A stretch of DNA of 54,329 nt from an uncultured Fibrobacter sp. Lineage in GTDB: Bacteria; Fibrobacterota; Fibrobacteria; Fibrobacterales; Fibrobacteraceae. Below are positions 16,783 through 24,136 of the stretch, piece by piece (the stretch's first letter is position 1; each line of letters begins with the position of its first letter). The notes beneath the pieces are model-generated. The model was given only the letters and a program-made list of their open reading frames with translations. It did no database searches and had not been told where the DNA came from. Both the position numbers and the translations under genes were made by a program. The stretch spans positions 1-54,329 of the forward strand of contig OMSO01000008.1 in NCBI GenBank assembly GCA_900313675.1, in the 5' to 3' direction.

Positions 16783-16926
16783 TCTTAGCATCAATCCCGC
16801 TGACAGCGTATTCGATTCGGGCGGGCCGTTTAACTCTCTGCTTGACATCGTCCACCCTTTGCAGGTCAAGACAACCGGCAATTCGTGAGACAGCTATCCC
16901 TGTGGGGGTCGGCCCCATGATGATTA
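16783..16926 (+). ncRNA. Possible structured RNA (long rod with central bubble)
   Basis: This 144-nt part of a 359-nt gene-free gap can fold as one long imperfect rod. The ends pair (CATCA 16789-16793 with TGATG 16918-16922), GCTG (16799-16802) pairs with CAGC (16891-16894), and an apical arm pairs GCC-GTT (16825-16830) with AAC-GGC (16873-16879) and CTTGAC (16841-16846) with GTCAAG (16865-16870). Closing stem, open centre and apical stem resemble 6S RNA, which is usually 160-200 nt, but I see no decisive 6S sequence motif and no T-run at the end. It could instead be the leader of the gene at 17054. Confidence 0.3.
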
Positions 16927-16938
16927 ACGTAGAGCACC

Positions 16939-16954
16939 GTCCACATTTGTGGAC
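16939..16954. repeat. 16-bp palindrome upstream of the Rpn-family gene
   Basis: GTCCACA-TT-TGTGGAC, two perfect 7-bp arms. No T-run follows, so an operator or a leader hairpin is more likely than a terminator. The half GTCCACATT recurs before the GH5 gene at 24050. Confidence 0.4.
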
Positions 16955-17053
16955 TTCATCAATCTGTCATAAACAGGTTTGTGAACAGGTGTTCTGCGTT
17001 CATTCGACACATACTCCTGTTTACACACCTCAACAATCAAACAGGAGCAATCC

Positions 17054-18088
17054 ATGAATCGAACACAACACTATTCCTTGCTCAAGGCAATGGAAATTGA
17101 CAAGAACAACCTCCTCAAGTACCAGGAACTTTACAAATACGCCTACATCCTTAGCGACGGCATTTTCAAGATTGTTTTCGCCGAGGAAAAGGACCACTCG
17201 CTTCTCATCTCGCTGGTGAACGCGATGCTGGGTCTGCAGGGCGACGACGCCATCAAGGACATCTCACTCGAAATGCAGGAATTCCCAGGGGTATTCAACA
17301 AAAAAGACTGTATCCTGGACATCATCGGCACGACCAATGCCGGCGAAAAGGTGCTGGTGGAGGTGCAACAACAGGGGGATGACTTGTTCCGTGACCGAGT
17401 AGAATACTACATCTCTCGCGTCATCGAAAACCAAGTGCACACCAGCGAAAAATACGAACTACCCCGCATCTACTTTCTTGGACTTCTTGATTTCGAGATG
17501 TTCCCGGAAGAGCCCACAGAATATATCCACCACGTCGATGAAATGTGTCATGGAAAAAAATTTTTCCCTAAAGTTCAGAAGATTTTTGTTGAAATCGACA
17601 AGTTTTTCGAGCTCGAAAAGGCGGGAGTCACCGCAAGCGACAATTCCGAGGCGGCGCAGTGGCTTCGTGCCATCAAGGTAATCATAAAGGAAGAACCCGT
17701 TCCCGAAAAGATTATGCAGAACGAAACATTCCGGCACTTGCTCGATTCTGTGAAATTGATTAACTTTGTAGAGGAACTTTTCAATGCCGAGGTAAAGAAT
17801 ATGACGGACTTGAAAGCAGAACACGAAATCGGTTTTTCTGAAGGCAGGGTGCAAGGCCGTACCGAAGGTTTCGCCCAAGGCAAGACCGAAGGGTTTGTCC
17901 AGGGAAAGACCGAAGGATTTGTCCAGGGAAAGACCGAAGGTTTCGCCCAAGGCAAGACCGAAGGATTCAGCCAGGGTCGCAAGGAAGAACGTGCTGACTC
18001 CATAGCCGTCCTACGCGAAATGGGCCTGTCTGCAGAAAAGGTCGCTGAATTTCAGGAAAGAATCGAGACGCTGAACAAGAAACAGTAA
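17054..18088 (+). CDS. Rpn/PDDEXK-family nuclease with repetitive tail
   Basis: 344 residues; AGGAG lies 7 nt before the ATG. The N-terminal 230 residues match the Rpn (YhgA-like, PD-(D/E)XK transposase-like) family: SDGIFKIVFAEE at the start, then the active-site residues Asp89 (CILDIIG) and Glu103-x-Gln105 (VLVEVQQQ), followed by DRVEYYISRV. E. coli RpnA is a DNA endonuclease that promotes RecA-independent recombination. Residues 268-307 are five near-perfect copies of an octapeptide of form GKTEGFxQ, followed by GRKEER, a pattern seen in many family members and of unknown role. No inverted repeats or target duplication surround it. A bidirectional terminator follows at 18113. Confidence 0.88.
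   Translation: MNRTQHYSLLKAMEIDKNNLLKYQELYKYAYILSDGIFKIVFAEEKDHSLLISLVNAMLGLQGDDAIKDISLEMQEFPGVFNKKDCILDIIGTTNAGEKVLVEVQQQGDDLFRDRVEYYISRVIENQVHTSEKYELPRIYFLGLLDFEMFPEEPTEYIHHVDEMCHGKKFFPKVQKIFVEIDKFFELEKAGVTASDNSEAAQWLRAIKVIIKEEPVPEKIMQNETFRHLLDSVKLINFVEELFNAEVKNMTDLKAEHEIGFSEGRVQGRTEGFAQGKTEGFVQGKTEGFVQGKTEGFAQGKTEGFSQGRKEERADSIAVLREMGLSAEKVAEFQERIETLNKKQ
17855..17974 (+). repeat. Five 24-bp tandem repeats in the Rpn-family gene
   Basis: Each 24-nt unit encodes GK(R)TEGF(A/V/S)Q. Units 2-5 differ at only a few silent or third-position bases, so copy number may vary between strains while the frame is kept. Confidence 0.85.
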
Positions 18089-18112
18089 GAGTCCGATTCA
18101 CTTCAATATTTC

Positions 18113-18143
18113 AAAAGCCTATGGATTGTCTCCATGGGCTTTT
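18113..18143. terminator. Bidirectional intrinsic terminator
   Basis: AAAAGCCTATGGA (18113-18125) pairs with TCCATGGGCTTTT (18131-18143) around a TTGTC loop; 13 bp with one G-T pair. It has A4 on one side and T4 on the other, so it can serve both the Rpn-family gene and the convergent acyltransferase. Confidence 0.8.
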
Positions 18144-18150
18144 CTGATTC

Positions 18151-19329
18151 CTACTTCCCTGTCGCTTTCGCCTTGGCACGCTTGCGGCGCCAGGTCTTGA
18201 ATTCCATGTACAGGGTACTGACGGTATAGATGAAGACCATCAGGATCAAGGTATTCAAGGGCTTGTTCAGGTTACAAATGCCCCAGGCGATGGTGATAAT
18301 CGGCAGGTGGATCAAGTAGGGGTAGAAACTGGCGCGGCCCACCTTGCGGACCAGCGGAATGCAGAAGAACCTGGCCGCAAATCCCTTGCCACTTAGGAGT
18401 GAAAGCAAGAACAGTCCGTAGAGCAGAATGGGCAGGCTGTGATGGAAGAAATAGTTCACGCCGGGGTTCCATTCGGGCCGAAGCAGGAACAAGCTCCCGT
18501 AAATGGCGGCAAGAATCACCGCCTGGGCAACGCCGCTTGCAAATTTCTTCTTGAGAAAATCGAAACCGCCCTCGCTGTACAGGCGGAAAAGCACCATGCC
18601 GAACAGGTATTCAAAAATGCGGACCGGCGCGAAGATGTGGAAGAAACGGTACTTGGCCTCGTAGCCGCTGAACCACAGGTTGTCGGAAGCTCCGAAGAAA
18701 ACCGCCCACAGAATTCCGGGGATAAACAGCGTGCCGAACAGCACCCAGAGCGTGCGGTAATTCTGGCGGAAAAGCCAGCGGCTGAACCAGGGCGTGATAG
18801 CGTAGCACATAAAAAAGCTGGTCAGTGACCAAGAAGGCTCATTCAGTTTCATGCCCAGGTCAGGTACAATGGACCAGGTGAGGGTAAGGTGCAAAAATAG
18901 GCTCCGCCAGGGGTGGGTCATCTTGGCAAGACCCGCCGAGGCACAGTCGCCGATTTCAGAAAGCCCTGGCAGGTGGGTGTAGCCGCTGAACTTGAACACC
19001 AGCACCACGAACATCAAGAGCGTCATGAAAAAATGCAGACGGTAGAGTTTCGCGATGCGGGCGAACATGAAGGGAATCACGGGGATGCGCCGTTCCGGAT
19101 CGCTGAACTTGCTTGCAAACAAGAATCCCGCAAACACGTAGAAGATGCCCGCCGCAAAGGCAGGCGCGCTGATAATAGGCATGAGCCACTTGCAGTCCTG
19201 CATGTAATTCAGCGCGCTGGAACTACCCAGGTGGAGCATCACGATGTTCACGCTGGCCAAAAGCCTAAGCCCGTCAATAGCCGGAAAGTAGTTCGGCTTG
19301 GAGTTGACATTTGTCGGAGATTTTTCCAT
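18151..19329 (-). CDS. Acyltransferase-3 family membrane protein
   Basis: 392 residues with about ten transmembrane helices. The N-terminus YFPAIDGLRLLASVNIVMLH, with a histidine at the end of the first helix, is the signature of the OafA/YrhL/NolX acyltransferase-3 family, which moves acyl groups onto surface polysaccharides or lipids at the inner membrane. FARIAKLYRLHFFMTLL supplies the conserved Arg in the second motif (R-x(6-10)-Y-P/R). SWSLTSFFMCYAITPWF matches the SLxxExxFYxxxP motif of the family, but Glu is absent here (SLTSFFMCY). The basic tail RRKRAKAKATGK is cytoplasmic. Acceptor unknown. It stands alone between two terminator-like gaps. Confidence 0.85.
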   Translation of the reverse strand: MEKSPTNVNSKPNYFPAIDGLRLLASVNIVMLHLGSSSALNYMQDCKWLMPIISAPAFAAGIFYVFAGFLFASKFSDPERRIPVIPFMFARIAKLYRLHFFMTLLMFVVLVFKFSGYTHLPGLSEIGDCASAGLAKMTHPWRSLFLHLTLTWSIVPDLGMKLNEPSWSLTSFFMCYAITPWFSRWLFRQNYRTLWVLFGTLFIPGILWAVFFGASDNLWFSGYEAKYRFFHIFAPVRIFEYLFGMVLFRLYSEGGFDFLKKKFASGVAQAVILAAIYGSLFLLRPEWNPGVNYFFHHSLPILLYGLFLLSLLSGKGFAARFFCIPLVRKVGRASFYPYLIHLPIITIAWGICNLNKPLNTLILMVFIYTVSTLYMEFKTWRRKRAKAKATGK

Positions 19330-19350
19330 CTAATACAAAGATAGGATTTT

Positions 19351-20787
19351 CTATCCGTTGGAATTAGATAGCTCCCGCATACGGCGGCGGGCTTTTGAGC
19401 CTGGGCGGTTGCGACGGCGCTTGTGGAAACCCGCCTTTTGAGGCTGCTCGGAATTATGCTCTGGTCTTGCCTGTTGCACAGATTGCGCCGTTTTCGGAGG
19501 CTGCTGCCTTGGGGGTTTGGGAGAAGCCTGTGACGGTTCTGGGGACTGCACAGGTTTAGAATTTTGTGCCTGTTTTTCGCGGCGCGGGAACCCACGACCT
19601 CGGGCGTTCCGCATCTCGCTTTCGGGAGTTTCTTTCTGCGGAGGCGGGAGTTTCTCGAATATGGCCTTGTCGCCTTCGGGAATCTTTATCTTGGTGAGCT
19701 TCTCGATGGCGCGCAGGTCCTGCTCCTCGTCGGGAGCGCAGAACGAGATGGCGATGCCGTCCTTGCCCGCGCGGGCGGTGCGGCCTATGCGGTGCACGAA
19801 AGTCTCGGGAACGTCGGGCAGGTCGTAGTTGAACACGTGACTCACATCGTCCACGTCGATACCGCGGGCGGCGATATCGGTAGCCACCAGCACCCGGATT
19901 TTTTCGTCCTTGAAATTCTTAAGGGCCTCTTGCCTGCGGGTCTGGCTCTTGTTTCCGTGAATGGCGGCACACTTGACTCCCGCCTTTTCCAGCACCCGGA
20001 CAATCTTGTCGGCGCCGTGCTTGGTGCGGCTAAAGACCAGCACCTTCTTCATCTCGGTGTGTTCCAGCAACAGTTCCTTCAGGAGTGCTCCTTTGCGGCG
20101 CTTGTCGATATGGTACAGTTCCTGACGGATGCGTTCGATGGGCGTGCTCTGGGGTGCCACCTCCACACGGACCGGATTCGGCCGGAGGATGGTAGCGGCA
20201 AGCTTGGTGATATCGTCGGGCATGGTGGCGCTAAAGAACAGGTTCTGGCGCTTTTGCGGCAGGAGCGCCACCACCTTGCGGATATCGTGGATGAACCCCA
20301 TGTCCAGCATGCGGTCGGCCTCGTCCAGCACAAAGAATTCCAGGGCTTTCAGGGAAACCGCCTTCTGGCCGATAAGATCCAGCAGGCGCCCGGGAGTCGC
20401 CACCAGCACGTCCACACCCCGAACCAGGCAGTTCTTCTGGGAGGCGTCCCCCACACCGCCAAAGATGCAGGTGCTGGAAATAGCCGTAAACTGGGCGTAC
20501 TGCTTGAAGCACTCCTCCACCTGGATGGCAAGTTCCCGAGTAGGAAGCAGGATCAGGGCCCGGCAGGTCTTGGGCGCACGGAACTTTCCGGAATCCAGAA
20601 GCAGCTGCAAAATCGGCAGGGCGAATGCCGCCGTCTTGCCGGTGCCCGTCTGGGCGATTCCTAGCAGGTCCTTGCCTTCGAGCAGGCTCGGGATAGACTG
20701 TTCCTGGATGGGGGTGGGCGTTTCGTAGCCTACGGCACGGATGGCGCGCTGCAAGGGGTTTGCCAGAGGGAGTTCAGAAAAAAGCAT
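19351..20787 (-). CDS. DEAD-box ATP-dependent RNA helicase, RhlE type
   Basis: 478 residues from the ATG at 20787, chosen because the RhlE family starts just before the F-x-x-L motif (MLFSELPLANPLQRAI). All helicase motifs are present: Q motif TPTPIQEQSIP, Walker A AQTGTGKT, PTRELA, VLDEADRMLDMGF, FSATMP, VATDIAARGIDVDDVSHV and HRIGRTARAG. The core ends near residue 370. The tail (about 100 residues) is rich in Pro, Gln, Lys and Arg, low in complexity, and ends KRRRNRPGSKARRRMRELSNS; such tails tether RhlE-type helicases to rRNA or RNase E. Likely roles are ribosome assembly and RNA turnover, especially in the cold. Confidence 0.93.
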   Translation of the reverse strand: MLFSELPLANPLQRAIRAVGYETPTPIQEQSIPSLLEGKDLLGIAQTGTGKTAAFALPILQLLLDSGKFRAPKTCRALILLPTRELAIQVEECFKQYAQFTAISSTCIFGGVGDASQKNCLVRGVDVLVATPGRLLDLIGQKAVSLKALEFFVLDEADRMLDMGFIHDIRKVVALLPQKRQNLFFSATMPDDITKLAATILRPNPVRVEVAPQSTPIERIRQELYHIDKRRKGALLKELLLEHTEMKKVLVFSRTKHGADKIVRVLEKAGVKCAAIHGNKSQTRRQEALKNFKDEKIRVLVATDIAARGIDVDDVSHVFNYDLPDVPETFVHRIGRTARAGKDGIAISFCAPDEEQDLRAIEKLTKIKIPEGDKAIFEKLPPPQKETPESEMRNARGRGFPRREKQAQNSKPVQSPEPSQASPKPPRQQPPKTAQSVQQARPEHNSEQPQKAGFHKRRRNRPGSKARRRMRELSNSNG

Positions 20788-20891
20788 TGGGCCAAATTTA
20801 GAAAAAAATGCTCCCATTTGACTTTTTCTTTTATAATAACGATAGATAAGGAGTCGAATCGTCTAAAAACATTCCAAAAGGCGGAACCAAT

Positions 20892-21830
20892 ATGAAAAAA
20901 CAAGACCTTCCCGAAATTGGCAAACGCATTGCATTCCACCATAGTCTCAGCAATACCGAAGAAATTGGCGTATTCGACGGTTTTCGTTTCTATAGCCAAT
21001 TCGACATCCGTTTTGACGCGGACAAGGTAACCTCATGGAAATACTGCGACGAGGCCTATCAACCCGAAGGCAACGGTGTTCAAACCATTTTTATGTTAAC
21101 CGCCTACAAAAAACTGCCTAGTAGACATGGCGGCGCCCGTCTAGGGTCAAGGCGTCTGTATGGTTTTGAAATTTTTCCCTTCGCAAATTTTTCGTCATTC
21201 TCTCTTATTGAAGTAGAAAACGAAATCACGATTATCGCAGAAAGTTACCCCGATCTGGATATAAGCGGTTTTTATGTCTGCGAAATTCCTTTCAACTATT
21301 CCTATTATGTCGGCAAGACCGTATCGGAGCGGTGGTACCTTCCCAACGGCAAACTCTGGCAAAAATCCAACATTCCCGACATATCCCGATATCCAGGCTT
21401 CAAGGGAAGGTCCTTCGGACGAAATCCAGCAGAGATTTCATTCTGCTCGGGTGAAATGGTGGAATTCCTGCTTCCAGGGAAAACCGGTATCGGTGTCGGT
21501 ATCGTCACGAAAATGCCATTCTTCTCAAAGAATCTGGATGCAGAACGAAAAAAACAAAAAACGTTCTTCACCCCCAATGCCTATTCTGACTGTTACGAAA
21601 TCGTCTACTGGTACATAAACAGCGATGGTGAAGAATGTGGCGGCAAGTCCTTGGTATCCGTTCCCTTCGTATTCGCTCCTTCCTATGACATTACCGACAA
21701 CATGCACGCCAACATCAACATCGCCTTGAATTACGTCAGGCAACACAAGATTTCCCGTCCCGAAAATTACTGGGGCGAAACTATGGACGTGGACCAGGAA
21801 GCGTCCATTAAAATGTTTGGCGGAACTTGA
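20892..21830 (+). CDS. Protein of unknown function, 312 residues
   Basis: I do not recognise this family. It has no signal peptide or membrane helix, so it should be cytoplasmic. Composition is beta-rich with many aromatic residues (for example FSLIEVENEITIIAESYPDLDIS and CYEIVYWYINSDGEE). The span GEMVEFLLPGKTGIGVGIVTKMPFF looks like a small beta-barrel (residues about 197-222), and the C-terminal third (SYDITDNMHANINIALNYVRQHK) is helical. The gene is flanked by minus-strand genes on both sides and has its own promoter region with TATAATAA at about 20834. Fairly low GC for the region and lack of any relative in the window leave open recent acquisition. Confidence 0.65.
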   Translation: MKKQDLPEIGKRIAFHHSLSNTEEIGVFDGFRFYSQFDIRFDADKVTSWKYCDEAYQPEGNGVQTIFMLTAYKKLPSRHGGARLGSRRLYGFEIFPFANFSSFSLIEVENEITIIAESYPDLDISGFYVCEIPFNYSYYVGKTVSERWYLPNGKLWQKSNIPDISRYPGFKGRSFGRNPAEISFCSGEMVEFLLPGKTGIGVGIVTKMPFFSKNLDAERKKQKTFFTPNAYSDCYEIVYWYINSDGEECGGKSLVSVPFVFAPSYDITDNMHANINIALNYVRQHKISRPENYWGETMDVDQEASIKMFGGT

Positions 21831-21846
21831 GTCCCGATAAATACCT

Positions 21847-22914
21847 TTACTTCTGCAAGTTCAGGCTTGCGTTGGCCGCACCATACAAACTGATGCTGTA
21901 ATCCTTGATGATGTACACCGGAATCTTGTTCAATAGCGGACGGATATTCGGATTGTAGTTCTTCTCGAAATACTTCATGAACAGGTTGTCGCGCTCGAGC
22001 CAGCGCAGGTCCTTCTGCACCGTACCGCCGGCCAGGTAGAGGCCACCCAGGGGCAAGAACAGCGTGGAGGCATCGCTTGCAAAGCGGGCGAGCATCTTCA
22101 CGAACAGGCGCATCATCTCGGCAGCCACCGGGTCGGTATCGCTCGCGCGGCTGATGTACTTCGGGCGATCGTTGGGTTCGGTTTCCTCAATCTTCTTGAA
22201 GGCATCGTTATCGGGAACGCCGCGGGTCTCCTTCCACCATTCGTACATGTTGCGGAGCCCCATGCCGGATACGAGCGGTTCCACGCCGGGCACGGTACCA
22301 ATCTTCTTTTCCATGTAGTCGTGGAATTCCTGGGAATCCTTGTCGAAGGGAGCGAAGGTGGAATGCCCGCCTTCGGAACTTGCGGGAATATACTTCTCGC
22401 CGTCGAAGGCAAGGAAACCAACGCCCATGCCGGTACCCGGGCCAATCACGGCCTTGGTCGCCTTCTGCGGGGCGGGTTCACTGCCGTCGGTATGGGTGAG
22501 CTTGAAAATCTGCTTGGGGTCATCCACGTCCAAGGTCGGGATACCGTAGCTGATGGCCATGAAGTCGTTGATGACCAGCGTCGGGATGCCGGTCGCCGCA
22601 GTGAGGGCATCGCCATCCACGCTCCACGGGAGGTTCGTCATGACGCACTTGTTGGCAGCCACCGGACCCGCGGCACTGATGCACACGTGGCTGGGCTTCA
22701 GGTCGGCACGGCTTTCCGCGGCAAGCTTGAGCGTCTCGCGGATAGGAGCGTCAAGACCGTCGATGTCCTTGGAGGGACACACCGTTTCAAGAATCAGCGT
22801 GAACTTGCCGTCCTTGTAGCCCACAAGGCCAAGGTTCGTGTTGGTGCCACCAATATCGCCTGCCAAAACCAGGCGGTCAAACTTTGCGTCGGGATTAAGC
22901 CATTTGATTTCCAT
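21847..22914 (-). CDS. glk: Glucokinase
   Basis: 355 residues from the ATG at 22914, which has GGAG 8-9 nt upstream; the reading from 22938 adds eight residues with no ribosome site. The phosphate-binding loop LAGDIGGTNTNLGLVG is near residue 20, the sugar-binding region includes MTNLPWSVDGD and LVINDFMAISYG, and GPGTGMGVGFL plus SEGGHSTFAP and LYLAGGTVQKD complete the Glk (PF02685-like) pattern rather than the ROK pattern, since the ROK zinc motif CxCGxxGC is absent. The enzyme phosphorylates intracellular glucose, such as that released from cellulose-derived oligomers, feeding glycolysis. This suits an organism that does not take glucose up by PTS. Confidence 0.92.
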   Translation of the reverse strand: MEIKWLNPDAKFDRLVLAGDIGGTNTNLGLVGYKDGKFTLILETVCPSKDIDGLDAPIRETLKLAAESRADLKPSHVCISAAGPVAANKCVMTNLPWSVDGDALTAATGIPTLVINDFMAISYGIPTLDVDDPKQIFKLTHTDGSEPAPQKATKAVIGPGTGMGVGFLAFDGEKYIPASSEGGHSTFAPFDKDSQEFHDYMEKKIGTVPGVEPLVSGMGLRNMYEWWKETRGVPDNDAFKKIEETEPNDRPKYISRASDTDPVAAEMMRLFVKMLARFASDASTLFLPLGGLYLAGGTVQKDLRWLERDNLFMKYFEKNYNPNIRPLLNKIPVYIIKDYSISLYGAANASLNLQK

Positions 22915-22942
22915 AAAAAAAAACTCCAGGTTATACACTTGG

Positions 22943-22948
22943 AATATA
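22943..22948 (-). promoter_or_regulatory. TATATT -10 box of glk
   Basis: Minus strand ACTATATTCC, 28 nt before the ATG at 22914, followed by the ribosome site GGAG. Confidence 0.45.
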
Positions 22949-22958
22949 GTAATTCAGA

Positions 22959-23101
22959 GATTAGGATCTAGGGGTTAGGATCTAGGATTTAGGGGTTAGA
23001 GAAAAATACCATGGTTTCGCCATTCGTTCCAAACGCACGAAGTGCGTGTTTCTTGTTCACTAAATCCCAATCTCTAGTCTCTAGCCCCTAATCCCTTATT
23101 T
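22959..23101. repeat. Composite element: facing heptad arrays around a hairpin
   Basis: Six NNNTAGG heptads (22959-23000), then a 3-nt-loop hairpin ACGCAC-GAA-GTGCGT (23033-23047), then six heptads of the complementary CTANNNN class (23060-23101). The element fills nearly the whole glk/eamA intergenic gap and looks like an inverted repeat at the level of period and core, not exact sequence. Confidence 0.8.
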
Positions 23102-23115
23102 CTACATTTCTCGCG

Positions 23116-24009
23116 ATGAAAAACAGCACCGCCATCTGGCACATATTGGCCGTTGCCACCGTAATCTTCTGGGGCACGAGCTTCGTGAGTACCAAGGTCC
23201 TGCTGACCCACGGTTTTTCGGCTGTACAGGTGTTCTTTATCCGGTTCGTGTTCACCTACCTGCTGTTGCTGGCCATAAACCACAAGAAAATCCTGGCGCA
23301 AAACTTAAAAGACGAGTTTTTGCTGTTCATCAGCGGCATCACCGGCGGTACGCTGTACTTTTGGGCTGAAAACACGGCCCTCACCCTGTCGCCGTCTTCT
23401 AACGTGTCCCTCATCGTCTGTACCAACCCGCTGCTCATCATGATTTTTGGCGGGCTACTGTTCAAAAGCGAGCGGCTCAAGTCCAGACAAATCCTGGGCT
23501 CCCTGCTGACCTTCGTAGGGATGGTGCTGGTGGTCCTCAACGGCAAGTTCATATTGAAACTTTCACCCCTGGGGGATTTTCTCGCCTTTGCAGCAGCCAT
23601 CCTCTGGACCATCTACTCCCTGAGCCTCAAGCCCTTCAAGGCGCGGTACAGCACCCTGTTCATCACCCGGAAAATTTTCTTCTACAGCATTGTTAGTTCC
23701 ATCCCCCTCATGGCTGCAGAACACCTGCAAGGGCGATCCATTCCCTGGGAGAACTTTGCCGAACCCGTAGTGGCGTTTAACTTTTTGTGCCTCGCCATAT
23801 TCTCTTCGCTACTGGGCTATGTGGCGTGGAATACCGTCCTCGAAAAACTGGGTACGGTCCTGGCCAGCAACTATGTCTATGCCCTGCCCCTGGTAACCAT
23901 CATTACCGCTATGATTGCCATCGGGGAACGCATCTCTCCTGTGGCTTGGGCAGGAGCCGCCACCATCGTCATGGGCATGGCCATTGCAGAATACAAGGGC
24001 AAGCGATAA
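23116..24009 (+). CDS. EamA/DMT-family transporter
   Basis: 297 residues with ten predicted membrane helices in two five-helix EamA repeats. The first repeat opens with WHILAVATVIFWGTSFVSTKVLL, a textbook EamA start (WGxxFv), and FIRFVFTYLLLLAIN; the end of each repeat shows the FKSERLKSRQILGSLLTFVGMVLVV and IGERISPVAWAGAATIVMGMAIAEY pattern of EamA (GExxxxxxxxGxxxIxxG). It is closer to the classic RhaT/YdcZ-like permeases than the other EamA gene at 3118. Substrate unknown; it starts 14 nt after a heptad array. Confidence 0.9.
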   Translation: MKNSTAIWHILAVATVIFWGTSFVSTKVLLTHGFSAVQVFFIRFVFTYLLLLAINHKKILAQNLKDEFLLFISGITGGTLYFWAENTALTLSPSSNVSLIVCTNPLLIMIFGGLLFKSERLKSRQILGSLLTFVGMVLVVLNGKFILKLSPLGDFLAFAAAILWTIYSLSLKPFKARYSTLFITRKIFFYSIVSSIPLMAAEHLQGRSIPWENFAEPVVAFNFLCLAIFSSLLGYVAWNTVLEKLGTVLASNYVYALPLVTIITAMIAIGERISPVAWAGAATIVMGMAIAEYKGKR

Positions 24010-24039
24010 CTTACCCAATTCTTACAAACCTGCTTATTT

Positions 24040-24054
24040 TGGACAATATGTCCA
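24040..24054. promoter_or_regulatory. 15-bp palindrome upstream of the cellulase gene
   Basis: TGGACA-ATA-TGTCCA, perfect 6-bp arms, about 45 nt upstream of the TATATT box at 24098. Could be an operator; or the remnant of a terminator of the EamA gene, though no T-run follows. Confidence 0.35.
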
Positions 24055-24097
24055 CATTGTAAACAAAACTGGCCTACGGATTTTCGCCGGTTCAAGT

Positions 24098-24103
24098 TAT
24101 ATT
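24098..24103 (+). promoter_or_regulatory. TATATT -10 box of the cellulase gene
   Basis: Plus strand AGTTATATTTAC, 33 nt before the ATG. The mRNA would carry a short leader with AGGA 7 nt before the ATG. Confidence 0.45.
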
Positions 24104-24136
24104 TACACCGGGATATTAACAAAAAAAGGATTGAGT

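Noticed and set aside
16799..16879. tRNA, SRP RNA or tmRNA in the 16.8-kb gap
   Set aside because: No T-loop GGTTCGAATCC-type motif, no SRP GGAAG-type tetraloop motif and no tmRNA tag frame.
17054..18088. Rpn-family gene as an insertion sequence
   Set aside because: The family is often labelled transposase, but no terminal inverted repeats or target duplication are visible and the gene has its own terminator.
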